From: Rhizobium bangladeshense | GTDB taxonomy: Bacteria > Pseudomonadota > Alphaproteobacteria > Rhizobiales > Rhizobiaceae | DNA: 64,000 bases | NCBI RefSeq assembly: GCF_017357245.1 | Contig: NZ_CP071616.1 | Location: forward strand, 124,001 to 188,000 | Reading direction: 5' to 3' | In this document: positions 27,011 through 35,091 of the stretch, piece after piece | Layout: every line of letters begins with the position of its first letter | Position numbering within the stretch: the stretch's first letter is position 1 | Notes under the pieces: generated by a model | Databases searched by the model: none | What the model saw: only the letters and a program-made list of their open reading frames with translations | What the model was told of the DNA's origin: nothing | Translations under genes and position numbers: made by a program

Positions 27011-27961
27011 TTATATCGCGACGGACGTATCTGCCGCGATATGACCCTTGGCCTGCAGCTCCTGCACCAGCCCGGCCAGTTCCGCCAGCAGATATTCGAC
27101 GAATAGGCTAGTGGCGGAATCAAGCGGCGCGCGTGCGCGCGCAAAAAGCTTCATCGGCTGGCGGCGCGCATGCGGCTCCGCGATCGGTCGGAAGACCAAT
27201 TCGCCCTGCCGGCATTCGGTGATGACATCGAGCGGGTTCAGGATCGTCAGCCCCGCCCCCGACTTGACCAGCTTCTTCAGCATCTCCGAGGCATTGGTTT
27301 CGAGCACCGGTTCGACATGCACGTCCAGGCGCGCCAGGGCCAGATTGATCACGTCACGCAGGCTCGTCCCTTGCTGTGCCAGCACAAGCCGCTCCTGGAC
27401 GATATCCGCCAGGTTGATCGGCCCGGAGCCGATCAGGTGGTGACCGGGCGGCAGAACAACGCCTATAGGAATGTCGAAATTGCCGAGGGTGCGGATGCCG
27501 GGCGTTGCCGGAATGTTGAAGCCGAGGCCGATATCCACCTCGCCTGACAGCACCGGATTGACCGTCATCGTGCCGGCGTCATTGCGCAATTGCATGAAGA
27601 CGCGCGGATGTTCCGACTGGAACCGCGCGATGATTTCCGGCAGCGGCCCTGCCGCAAGGCCAACCGTCGTCACCAGCCTGACCTTGCCCGCCTGCTGCAT
27701 CTTCAGGCTGCGGATGCGCCCCTCCAGCCGTTCGTAATTCTTCAAGACGTCGCGAATATGTTCGATGCAAAGCTCGCCGGCGGCAGTCAGGCGCAGCCCG
27801 CGCGGCAGGCGCTCGAACAGCGGCGCGCCCATTTCCTCCTCCAGCGCGAGAATCTGCCGGTTGATCGCCGAAGACGCCACATTTAGCCGTGCCGCCGCCT
27901 TTCGGATCGAGCCCGATCGGGCGATCTCGTTGATATAGAGCAGCTTTCTGGAGTGCAGCAT
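27011..27961 (-). CDS. LysR-family transcriptional regulator
   Basis: A 316-residue LysR regulator: helix-turn-helix LLYINEIARSGSIRKAAARLNVASSAINRQI, a linker helix, then an effector domain with LSGEVDIGLGFN. It faces the transporter operon at 28144 across a 180-base region that carries one copy of the 35-base dyad, and converges on the creatininase gene, whose promoter carries the other copy. It is therefore the likely regulator of both; the effector is probably the transported compound. ATG 27961 fits the family start better than 27979. Confidence 0.88.
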   Translation of the reverse strand: MLHSRKLLYINEIARSGSIRKAAARLNVASSAINRQILALEEEMGAPLFERLPRGLRLTAAGELCIEHIRDVLKNYERLEGRIRSLKMQQAGKVRLVTTVGLAAGPLPEIIARFQSEHPRVFMQLRNDAGTMTVNPVLSGEVDIGLGFNIPATPGIRTLGNFDIPIGVVLPPGHHLIGSGPINLADIVQERLVLAQQGTSLRDVINLALARLDVHVEPVLETNASEMLKKLVKSGAGLTILNPLDVITECRQGELVFRPIAEPHARRQPMKLFARARAPLDSATSLFVEYLLAELAGLVQELQAKGHIAADTSVAI

Positions 27962-28028
27962 CAGGACCTCGTTGCACAAAAATCAAGCGCGGAGCGTAAA
28001 TTAGGCACAGGCTTTCGGTGAGATGCCG

Positions 28029-28063
28029 AAAAGGCATCATTGCGCACGAATTTTGATGCTTTT
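28029..28063. promoter_or_regulatory. Shared dyad, copy 2
   Basis: AAAAGGCATC (28029-28038) and GATGCTTTT (28055-28063) with a 16-base spacer, identical in half-sites and spacing to the copy at 26104-26138. GATGCC just upstream also pairs with GGCATC. It lies between the divergent LysR and binding-protein genes. Confidence 0.6.
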
Positions 28064-28143
28064 CAAAGAGCAAAGCAATCGCTCCTATGAAGAAAATCGG
28101 ACGTCGCCTCAGACGTTGCGAATTCAGAAGGGGAACGTCGATC

Positions 28144-29160
28144 ATGTCCAATATATTGAAGCACAGCGTCTCTTCCGCACTTATAGGTCTTGGCGGAATG
28201 TTAGCCTGCATGGCTGGCGCGCATGCAGCCGATAAGGTCAGCTATGGCACCAACTGGCTGGCGCAGGCCGAACATGGCGGGTTCTATCAGGCGGTTGCCG
28301 ATGGCACCTATGCGAAATACGGCCTCGATGTGACAATCGTCCAGGGAGGCCCCAATGCGGCAAACAGCGCACTGCTGATCTCCGGTAAGATCGATTTTTA
28401 CATGGGCGGACCGCAGGGCGAGATTTCGGCCGTCGAGCAGGGCATACCGCTCGTCGATGTCGCCGCAATCTTCCAGAAGGATCCGCAGGTGCTAATCGCA
28501 CATCCCGATGCAGGCATCGAGAAATTCGAAGATCTCGCTAAACTCAAGACGCTGTTTCTCAGCAAGGACGGCTATCTTACCTATTTCGAATGGATGAAGG
28601 CGAATTTCAAAGGTTTCAGGGACGAGCAGTACAAGCCCTATAATTTCAGCCCTGCGCCCTTCCTTGCCGACAAGGATTCCGCACAGCAAGGTTATCTCAC
28701 CTCCGAACCTTATGAGATCCAGAAGCAGGCCGGCTTCGAGCCGAAAGTCTTCCTGCTCGCCGACAACGGCTACTCTCCCTATTCGACGATGATCACCACG
28801 ACCCAGGCAATGATCGACGCCAAGCCCGATCTCGTCCAGCGCTTCGTCGACGCCTCGATCGAGGGCTGGTACCACTATCTCTACGGCGATAACACCAAGG
28901 CCAACGAGCTGATCAAGAAGGACAATCCTGAAATGACGGATGGCCAGATCGCCTATTCCATCGCCAAGATGAAGGAATACGGCATCATCGAATCCGGCGA
29001 CAGTCTCGACAAGGGCATCGGCTGCCTGACCGAGGCGCATTACAAGGCGTTCTTCGACGAAATGGTTGATATCAAGGTGTTCAAGCCGGAGACGGATTAT
29101 ACCAAGGCCTTCACGACCAAATTCGTCTGCAAGGGCATTGGAATGGCGATGAAGAAGTAA
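28144..29160 (+). CDS. NMT1/THI5-like ABC transporter substrate-binding protein
   Basis: A 338-residue periplasmic binding protein with a signal peptide ending GAHA before ADKVSYGTNW. The opening TNWLAQAEHGGFYQAVADG and the GGPNAANSALLISG segment place it in the NMT1/THI5-like group whose known ligands are pyrimidine precursors and small N-heterocycles or amides. It heads a six-gene operon with an ATPase, permease, amidohydrolase and two redox proteins. The upstream ATG at 28087 gives a poorer signal sequence. Confidence 0.82.
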   Translation: MSNILKHSVSSALIGLGGMLACMAGAHAADKVSYGTNWLAQAEHGGFYQAVADGTYAKYGLDVTIVQGGPNAANSALLISGKIDFYMGGPQGEISAVEQGIPLVDVAAIFQKDPQVLIAHPDAGIEKFEDLAKLKTLFLSKDGYLTYFEWMKANFKGFRDEQYKPYNFSPAPFLADKDSAQQGYLTSEPYEIQKQAGFEPKVFLLADNGYSPYSTMITTTQAMIDAKPDLVQRFVDASIEGWYHYLYGDNTKANELIKKDNPEMTDGQIAYSIAKMKEYGIIESGDSLDKGIGCLTEAHYKAFFDEMVDIKVFKPETDYTKAFTTKFVCKGIGMAMKK

Positions 29161-29178
29161 GCCGCACACGCCATCTGC

Positions 29179-29202
29179 GATCCGCTGCGAACACGGCGGA
29201 TC
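29179..29202 (+). other. Intercistronic hairpin after the binding-protein gene
   Basis: GATCCGC (29179-29185) pairs with GCGGATC (29196-29202). No T tract; likely an mRNA-stabilising element between binding protein and ATPase. Confidence 0.35.
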
Positions 29203-29230
29203 ACATTCCCCTGCATGAACGAGACAGCCA

Positions 29231-30058
29231 ATGCCCCCAGCAGAAGCTCAGGCACTATCCCCGAAAGAGACGCGCAAGCGGCCGCTGGTCGTCATGCAAT
29301 CGGTCTCGAAAGCCTTCTCCAGCGGAACCGTGGCCCTTTCGAACATGTCGCTTACCGTGGAAGGCGGTGAGTTCATCAGCCTGCTCGGCCCTTCCGGATG
29401 CGGCAAGTCGACGGCGCTGCGGATCATTGCCGGCCTAGGCGACGTCACGTCGGGCGCGATCGACTGGCCGAGTTCGCGCATCAATTCCAAGGGCCTTCCG
29501 GAGGGGGATATCGGCTTCGTTTTTCAGGAGCCGACGCTGATGCCCTGGAAGAACGTGTTCGACAATGTTCACCTGCCGCTGAGGCTTCGACATATTTCCA
29601 AGAAGGCGGCGCATGATCAGATCATGGAAGCGCTGACCACCGTTGGCCTCGAGGATTTCGCCAGCGCCTACCCGCGCGAGCTTTCCGGCGGCATGAAGAT
29701 GCGTGTGTCGATCGCTCGCGCGCTGGTGACGAAGCCGAAGCTGCTGCTGATGGACGAGCCCTTCGCGGCTCTCGACGAGATCACCCGCCAGAAGCTGAAT
29801 GACGACGTGCTCCGGCTTTGGAAGGTGACCGGCATTACCGTCATCTTCGTCACCCATTCGGTCTTCGAATCCGCCTATCTCTCGAACCGCATCGTTGTGA
29901 TGAAGGCAAGGCCCGGACGCGTGCATGCCGATCTGCCGCTGACAGCCAGCCTGGAACGCGACGCCCATTACCGCACTTCGGAAGAGTATCGCAAAGCCTG
30001 CGAGACGGTCTCGCATTCGCTCATCGGCGCGATCAACGCCGCGGGGGATCATCGATGA
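29231..30058 (+). CDS. ABC transporter ATP-binding protein
   Basis: A 275-residue ABC ATPase of the TauB/SsuB type: Walker A GPSGCGKST, Q-loop VFQEPTLMP, signature LSGGMKMR, Walker B LLLMDEPF and switch His in VTHSVFES. It energises the transporter made with the genes on either side. Its TGA overlaps the permease ATG at 30055. Confidence 0.87.
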   Translation: MPPAEAQALSPKETRKRPLVVMQSVSKAFSSGTVALSNMSLTVEGGEFISLLGPSGCGKSTALRIIAGLGDVTSGAIDWPSSRINSKGLPEGDIGFVFQEPTLMPWKNVFDNVHLPLRLRHISKKAAHDQIMEALTTVGLEDFASAYPRELSGGMKMRVSIARALVTKPKLLLMDEPFAALDEITRQKLNDDVLRLWKVTGITVIFVTHSVFESAYLSNRIVVMKARPGRVHADLPLTASLERDAHYRTSEEYRKACETVSHSLIGAINAAGDHR

Positions 30059-30897
30059 TTGACGAAACGGCCGCCGCACCGCTGCTTGTCAAAACCGCTG
30101 CAAGCGTCAGGAGCCGCGATCTGGCGCTGCGCGTCCTGATCCCTTTGCTTGTTATCACGGCGCTGATCCTGATCTGGTATGCCTATGTCAGACTGTCCGG
30201 CGTGCCGCCCTATATTCTGCCGGGCCCGGCCGCCGTCGCCAGTGCTTTCGTCACCGACTGGGGTACGCTTGCCCCTGCCCTCTGGGTCACAACCAAGATC
30301 ACGCTGATGTCGCTGATGCTGGCGCTCGTCGGCGGCGTGGGTTTTGCGATCTTCCTCGTGCAATCGCGCTGGATCGAACTCGCCTTCTATCCGCTCGCGG
30401 TCATCCTCCAGGTCACACCCATCGTCGCAATCTCGCCGCTGATCCTTATCTACGCGCCGTCGACGCAGGTGGCGCTGCTGATATGCGCTTTCCTCGTCGC
30501 CTTCTTCCCGATCCTTTCGAATATGGTCCAGGGGCTGAAAAGCGTCGACCACAACCTCATCAACCTGTTCGAGCTCTACGGCGCCTCACGCTGGCAGACG
30601 CTGCTCTTTCTCAAGCTGCCGGCTGCCCAGCCCTATTTCATGACTGGCCTCAGGATCGGCGGCGGCCTCGCGCTCATTGCCGCCGTCGTCGCGGAATTTG
30701 CCGCAGGTTCGGCGGGTGCCGGATCCGGTCTCGCTTTCCGGCTTCTCGAAGCGCAGTACCGGCTCAATATTCCGCGCCTTTTCGCGGCGCTGCTGATGCT
30801 CTCTCTGCTCGGCGTGGCGATCTTCGCCGTCACCTCCTTCATTTCCTGGCTTGCCCTGCACCGCTGGCACGAGAGCAGCCTGAAACGGGAAAACTGA
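30055..30897 (+). CDS. ABC transporter permease
   Basis: A 280-residue BPD-type permease. Membrane segments include LRVLIPLLVITALILIWYAY and ALLMLSLLGVAIFAVTSFI; the EAA coupling loop reads LINLFELYGASRWQTLL. The start overlaps the ATPase stop (ATGA) and its own TGA overlaps the next ATG, so translation of the block is coupled. The larger open frame covering this region is not the gene start. Confidence 0.85.
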   Translation: MIDETAAAPLLVKTAASVRSRDLALRVLIPLLVITALILIWYAYVRLSGVPPYILPGPAAVASAFVTDWGTLAPALWVTTKITLMSLMLALVGGVGFAIFLVQSRWIELAFYPLAVILQVTPIVAISPLILIYAPSTQVALLICAFLVAFFPILSNMVQGLKSVDHNLINLFELYGASRWQTLLFLKLPAAQPYFMTGLRIGGGLALIAAVVAEFAAGSAGAGSGLAFRLLEAQYRLNIPRLFAALLMLSLLGVAIFAVTSFISWLALHRWHESSLKREN

Positions 30898-32210
30898 TGA
30901 CCTATTCCTTTATATCGCCGCCCAATGCCGGCCGCTTCGTGCTGAGTAATGCGACGCTGCCTGCCGCCGCCGTCACCGGTTATCAGGGGCTTGTTGTCGA
31001 GGGGCTCGTCCGGGCCGATATCGTCATCGCCGACGGCATCATTGCCGGTGTATTGCCACCCGGGGAAGCGCCCGTGGAGCTGGCGAAATCCGACCTGAAG
31101 GAGGGCATGGTCTGGCCCTGCTTCGCCGATATGCACACGCATCTCGACAAGGGCCACATCTGGCCGCGCAACGCCAATCCGGACGGCACATTCCCGGGAG
31201 CTTTGGAAGCCGTGCGCGCCGATCGCGAGGCGCACTGGTCGGCCGCCGACGTGAAGAAGCGCATGGAGTTTTCCCTGCGTTCCGCCTACGCACACGGCAC
31301 CAGCCTCATTCGAACCCATCTCGATTCCCTTGCGCCGCAGCACCGCATTTCCTTCGAGGTCTTCGCCGAAATGCGCGAGGCCTGGAAGGACAGGATCGCA
31401 TTGCAGGCCGTGGCGCTGTTTCCGATGGAAAACATGGCGGACGCGGCCTATTTCGCCGATCTCGTCGCGGTGGTCCGCGAAACGGGCGGGCTGATCGGCG
31501 GCGTCACCCGGATGAGCGCCGCTCTCGACAGCCAGCTCGACATGCTGTTCAGAACCGCGGCCGATACGGGCCTCGATGTCGATCTTCATGTCGATGAGAC
31601 GGACGATCCGGCTGCCGAAACCCTAAAGGCGATCACGCAAGCGGTGCTCCGCAACCGCTTCGACGGCAAGGTGACGGCCGGCCATTGCTGCTCACTCGCC
31701 CGCCAGGATGAGGAGACGACAAAACGCACGGTCGATCTCGTCGCAGAGGCCGGTATCGCCATCGTCTCGCTGCCGATGTGCAACATGTATCTGCAGGACC
31801 GCTATTGCGGCCGGACACCGCGCTGGCGCGGCGTCACCCTGTTCAAGGAACTGGCCGCGGCCGGCGTCGCGACAGCGGTCGCCTCCGACAATACCCGCGA
31901 TCCCTTCTACGCCTATGGCGATCTCGACCCGGTGGAGGTGTTTCGTGAGGCAGTCCGCATCCTGCATCTCGACCATCCGCTGGATACCGCCGCCCGCGTC
32001 GTCACCACCTCACCCGCCGATATTCTCGGCCGGCCGGATGTGGGGCGCATCGCCGTCGGCGCATCGGCCGATCTCGTGCTCTTCAGCGCCAGGCGCTGGA
32101 GCGAATTTCTTTCCCGTCCGCAGTCCGACCGCGTCGTGCTTCGCCGCGGCAAGGTAATTGACCGCAGCCTGCCGGACTATCGTGAACTCGACAGCGTCAT
32201 TGGAGCCTGA
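30897..32210 (+). CDS. Cytosine deaminase-like amidohydrolase
   Basis: A 437-residue metal-dependent amidohydrolase of the CodA/cytosine deaminase branch. Metal ligands appear as HTHLDKGH (His80, His82), LHVDET, GHCCSLA and the catalytic Asp in ASDNTRDPF. Members deaminate cytosine, isocytosine, creatinine or related rings. Location in an import operon and near a creatininase-family gene suggests a ring-opening or deamination step for an imported N-heterocycle. Its ATG 30897 overlaps the permease stop; the frame open to 30483 is not coding. Confidence 0.82.
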   Translation: MTYSFISPPNAGRFVLSNATLPAAAVTGYQGLVVEGLVRADIVIADGIIAGVLPPGEAPVELAKSDLKEGMVWPCFADMHTHLDKGHIWPRNANPDGTFPGALEAVRADREAHWSAADVKKRMEFSLRSAYAHGTSLIRTHLDSLAPQHRISFEVFAEMREAWKDRIALQAVALFPMENMADAAYFADLVAVVRETGGLIGGVTRMSAALDSQLDMLFRTAADTGLDVDLHVDETDDPAAETLKAITQAVLRNRFDGKVTAGHCCSLARQDEETTKRTVDLVAEAGIAIVSLPMCNMYLQDRYCGRTPRWRGVTLFKELAAAGVATAVASDNTRDPFYAYGDLDPVEVFREAVRILHLDHPLDTAARVVTTSPADILGRPDVGRIAVGASADLVLFSARRWSEFLSRPQSDRVVLRRGKVIDRSLPDYRELDSVIGA

Positions 32211-32211
32211 C

Positions 32212-33621
32212 ATGCCGGATTATCAGACGATCAAAAAGGAACTCGAGGGCATCGCCATCGAAGACAATCCGGCGCTGGTGCGCCAGAAGAGCCGCGATTT
32301 CTATTGGTATTCGCCGATACTGAAGGCGCAGCTCGACAATGTGACGGCCGATCTCGTCGTCACGCCGAAAAACGAGGAAGAGGTCATCCGGACGCTGAAG
32401 GTTGCCTTCGCGCATGGCGTGCCGGTCACGCCCCGTGGCGGCGGCACCGGCAATTACGGGCAGGCGATGCCGCTCTCCGGCGGCATCGTGCTGAACCTGG
32501 CGGCCATGGACAAGATCAAGGAAATCCATCCCGGCCGGGTGATTTGCGAACCGGGCATCATCATTGCCCAGCTCGACAAACAGACCAAGGCCCATTCCGG
32601 CCAGGAGCTGCGGTTCCATCCCTCGACGGCTCAGATGGCGACCGTTGGCGGTTTCATCGCCGGCGGCTCCGGCGGCGTCGGCTCGATCACCTGGGGTGGC
32701 TTGCGCGATCTCGGCAATATTCTGCGCCTGCGGGTCGTCACCATGGAAGCCGAGCCGCGTGTGCTCGATCTCACCGGCTGGGACCTGCAAAAGGTCAGCC
32801 ATGCATACGGCACTAACGGCGTCATCACCGAGATCGAAATGCCGCTGGCACCTGCCTATGATTGGGTCGACGTTCTCGTCGGCTATGACGATTTCATGGC
32901 ATGCGTGCGATTTTCGGACGCGCTTGCCAAATGCAATGGCATTCTCGTCAAAGAGATAGCGCCAATCGCTGCTCCGATCCCTCATGACTACTTCACCCGT
33001 CACAAGCCCTATATCCGCAAGGGGCAGTCGGTGGTGGTGCTGATGATCGCACCGCATGCGATGGATGCCTTCCTGGCCTTCACTTCAGCCCACAAGGGCG
33101 AAGTGATCTTCCGCTCCGACAAGGTCGAGAGCATGAAGGGCATCCCGCATGCCTACGAACTTGCCTGGAACCACACGACCCTGCGGGCGCTGAAGGTCGA
33201 TCCGGGCTTTACCTACCTGCAGGTCCAGTATCCGGGCCCGGATCACGTGGCCAAGGTCGCCAAGATGGTGGAGATCTTCGGCGACGAGGTGCCGGGGCAT
33301 CTCGAATTCATCAAGTTCGACGGGCAGATCCAGTGCTCCGGTCTGCCGCTGGTGCGCTATACCACAGAGGAGCGTCTTGAAGAGATCATCCGAATCCACC
33401 AGGATCACGGCTGCCCGATCTTCAATCCGCACCGCTATACGCTGGAGGAAGGCGGCATGAAGCGCACCGACAAGGTACAGCTCGCCTTCAAGCACGAAAC
33501 CGATCCCAAGGGGCTTCTGAACCCCGGCAAGATGATCGCCTGGGAGAACCCTGACTTCGATTTCAATGCCGGCAAGAACTATCTCTTCCCCGGCCTTGCG
33601 AGCGTCATGGAGGCCTCATGA
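32212..33621 (+). CDS. FAD-binding oxidoreductase (GlcD/VAO type)
   Basis: A 469-residue flavoprotein with an FAD-binding type 4 domain: VTPRGGGTGNYGQAMPLSGG binds the FAD pyrophosphate and TVGGFIAGGSGGVGSI follows. The C-terminal substrate domain ends with LNPGKMIAW. The closest known groups are glycolate/D-lactate dehydrogenases and vanillyl-alcohol-type oxidases. In this operon it probably oxidises the ring-derived product; that is inference. GGAG precedes ATG 32212, one base after the amidohydrolase stop, and its stop overlaps the next ATG. Confidence 0.82.
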   Translation: MPDYQTIKKELEGIAIEDNPALVRQKSRDFYWYSPILKAQLDNVTADLVVTPKNEEEVIRTLKVAFAHGVPVTPRGGGTGNYGQAMPLSGGIVLNLAAMDKIKEIHPGRVICEPGIIIAQLDKQTKAHSGQELRFHPSTAQMATVGGFIAGGSGGVGSITWGGLRDLGNILRLRVVTMEAEPRVLDLTGWDLQKVSHAYGTNGVITEIEMPLAPAYDWVDVLVGYDDFMACVRFSDALAKCNGILVKEIAPIAAPIPHDYFTRHKPYIRKGQSVVVLMIAPHAMDAFLAFTSAHKGEVIFRSDKVESMKGIPHAYELAWNHTTLRALKVDPGFTYLQVQYPGPDHVAKVAKMVEIFGDEVPGHLEFIKFDGQIQCSGLPLVRYTTEERLEEIIRIHQDHGCPIFNPHRYTLEEGGMKRTDKVQLAFKHETDPKGLLNPGKMIAWENPDFDFNAGKNYLFPGLASVMEAS

Positions 33622-34199
33622 GGGTTCTCGTGCTGCATTCGCATCCGGTGGAGGAAAGCTACGGCAAGGCGCTCTACAAGCAGACTCTGGAAAGCCTGCG
33701 CCACGCCGGCCACGACGTGGACGGATGCGATCTCTACGCCGAGAACTTCGATCCCGTTCTTTCCCGGCATGACCGGCTCGCCTATCACGACTATCCCGGC
33801 AATACCGAACCGGTGAAATCCTATGTCGAGCGGCTGAAGCGGGCCGAAGGACTGGTGCTGGTGACACCGGTCTGGAACTTCGGTTTCCCGGCGATACTGA
33901 AAGGCTATTTCGATCGCGTCTGGCTTCCCGGTGTCTCCTTCGAACTCATTGAGGGCAAGGTGGAATCGCGGCTGCGCCATATAAGACGGCTTGCCGCTGT
34001 GCTGACTTATGGAGCAACGCCATTCCGCGCCTTCGCCGCCGGCAACCCGCCAAAGAAGATCGTCAAGCGGGTTTTGAGGGCGCAGATCAATCCGCTACGC
34101 CCGGTCACCTTCCTTGCTCATTACGACATGAACAACTGTACGCCTGAAACGCGAGCGCGTTTTCTGGCGAAGGTGAAGACGTCGATGGAAAATTTCTGA
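33618..34199 (+). CDS. NAD(P)H dehydrogenase (quinone), flavodoxin-like
   Basis: A 193-residue flavodoxin-fold protein: VLVLHSHPVEESYGKAL is the FMN phosphate loop region, PVWNFGFPAILKGYFDRVW the second flavin-contact segment typical of the KefF/MdaB/NQO family. It should transfer electrons from NAD(P)H to a quinone or partner flavoenzyme. ATG 33618 overlaps the stop of the FAD enzyme, so the two are made together and may be partners. It is the last gene of the operon. Confidence 0.82.
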   Translation: MRVLVLHSHPVEESYGKALYKQTLESLRHAGHDVDGCDLYAENFDPVLSRHDRLAYHDYPGNTEPVKSYVERLKRAEGLVLVTPVWNFGFPAILKGYFDRVWLPGVSFELIEGKVESRLRHIRRLAAVLTYGATPFRAFAAGNPPKKIVKRVLRAQINPLRPVTFLAHYDMNNCTPETRARFLAKVKTSMENF

Positions 34200-34220
34200 A
34201 GCGCATCGCGCCACTGGGCA

Positions 34221-34610
34221 TCATAGTATTTTGGCGGCTGTGACTTCGACTTCGACGAGAAATTCCGGCCGTGTGAACCCGCTAACTATGATCAATGTCG
34301 AGACCGGCTTCGGGTCCAACGTATACTTGTCGCGCACCGCCATATAGGTTGGGAAATCCTCCCGCTTCGTTACGAACCCGGAAATGCGGATGACGTCCGC
34401 AAAACTCATCTGCGCATCTTCAAGAATAGCCTTGATCGCTTCGAAGCACATCTCGGCCTGTTTGCCGATGTCTTCCGGCACGTCATCGTCGAGACCAATG
34501 CCGAGCTGACCTGAGGTGACGAGCAGCGAAGCGCCCGGCGGCACAAGCAATCCATGATTATAATTACCGAACGGACGGCGGACCGAGGGCGGATTGAAAA
34601 TCTTCTTCAT
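34221..34610 (-). CDS. Rid-family protein (RidA-like, lacking the usual Arg)
   Basis: A 129-residue YjgF/YER057c/UK114 family protein: SGQLGI, the FADVIRISGFVT segment and the C-terminal VEVEVTAAK. RidA proteins hydrolyse reactive enamines and imines. The active-site Arg normally three residues before the VEV segment (ARSCVEV) appears to be Glu here (PEFLVEV), so it probably belongs to another Rid subgroup with a different job. ATG 34610 has AGGAG six bases upstream. It converges on the flavodoxin gene and is divergent from the NrtA-like operon. Confidence 0.8.
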   Translation of the reverse strand: MKKIFNPPSVRRPFGNYNHGLLVPPGASLLVTSGQLGIGLDDDVPEDIGKQAEMCFEAIKAILEDAQMSFADVIRISGFVTKREDFPTYMAVRDKYTLDPKPVSTLIIVSGFTRPEFLVEVEVTAAKIL

Positions 34611-34907
34611 CGGCATCTCCTGCTCAAAGCGGAATACGGAGCGTTATTCTAGCTGTTGGATAGCAGGGGCGTGATTGAGTAAATAGCCGGTTTTTCGGTT
34701 CCAAGATCGATCGAGTTTCGTTTCGGTCTTCCGCCAGTATAAGCTCACCGCCCATGTGCAGTGCACAAATAGAAAGCTCTTGCTAATGCAGGCGAGACAT
34801 AAACGCATAAAACATTATCATGTTGCGTCGATGCTCAACAAATAGGCAATGCCTGATTTTCAAACTTCCTGGATAATTTTCAAAGCATTATCCGACTTTT
34901 CTGAAAT
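34611..34907. other. Intergenic before NrtA-like operon; palindrome at 34755-34767
   Basis: No gene recognised. TGTGCA-G-TGCACA (34755-34767) is a perfect palindrome about 150 bases before the sigma-54 promoter at 34908, a distance suited to an enhancer-binding protein. AGGCA-A-TGCCT at about 34853 is a second small palindrome. Confidence 0.4.
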
Positions 34908-34923
34908 TGGCACGCTGATTGCA
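34908..34923 (+). promoter_or_regulatory. Sigma-54 promoter of the NrtA-like operon
   Basis: TGGCACGCTGATTGCA is a full match to the -24/-12 consensus with correct GG-to-GC spacing. Transcription should start near 34933, leaving a leader of about 160 bases. Confidence 0.8.
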
Positions 34924-34933
34924 GGCCTCCTAA

Positions 34934-35057
34934 ATGCATCGGTCAACGGCGACCGGCGCAGATAGGCGCGGCATAAGCGCTTACGTTAGACACCGACGTC
35001 GCAAGGTTTGCCATCGGGACTATCCATCCCGTGGACGCATTCCGGCGGCGTTTTTTT
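34934..35057 (+). ncRNA. Structured leader with paired hexaloop hairpins and terminator
   Basis: Hairpin 1 is CGGTC-AACGGC-GACCG (34940-34955); hairpin 2 follows at once, GCGC-AGATAG-GCGC (34956-34969). Both have six-base loops starting with A, and the first also has G at position 4, as in RNA targets of ANTAR antiterminators such as NasR/NasT. GACGTCGC (34995-35002) can then pair with GCGGCGTT (35045-35052) just before a run of seven T (35051-35057), enclosing a second hairpin (35011-35034). This looks like transcription attenuation; hairpin 2 lacks the G4 base. Confidence 0.5.
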
Positions 35058-35091
35058 GTGTCCAAATTCAGCCAGCAGAGGGAACCTGCGC

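Noticed and set aside
28003..28018. GGCAC-N5-TTTCG sequence resembling a -24/-12 promoter upstream of the transporter at 28144
   Set aside because: The invariant GC of the -12 element is CG here, so it should not work as a sigma-54 promoter.
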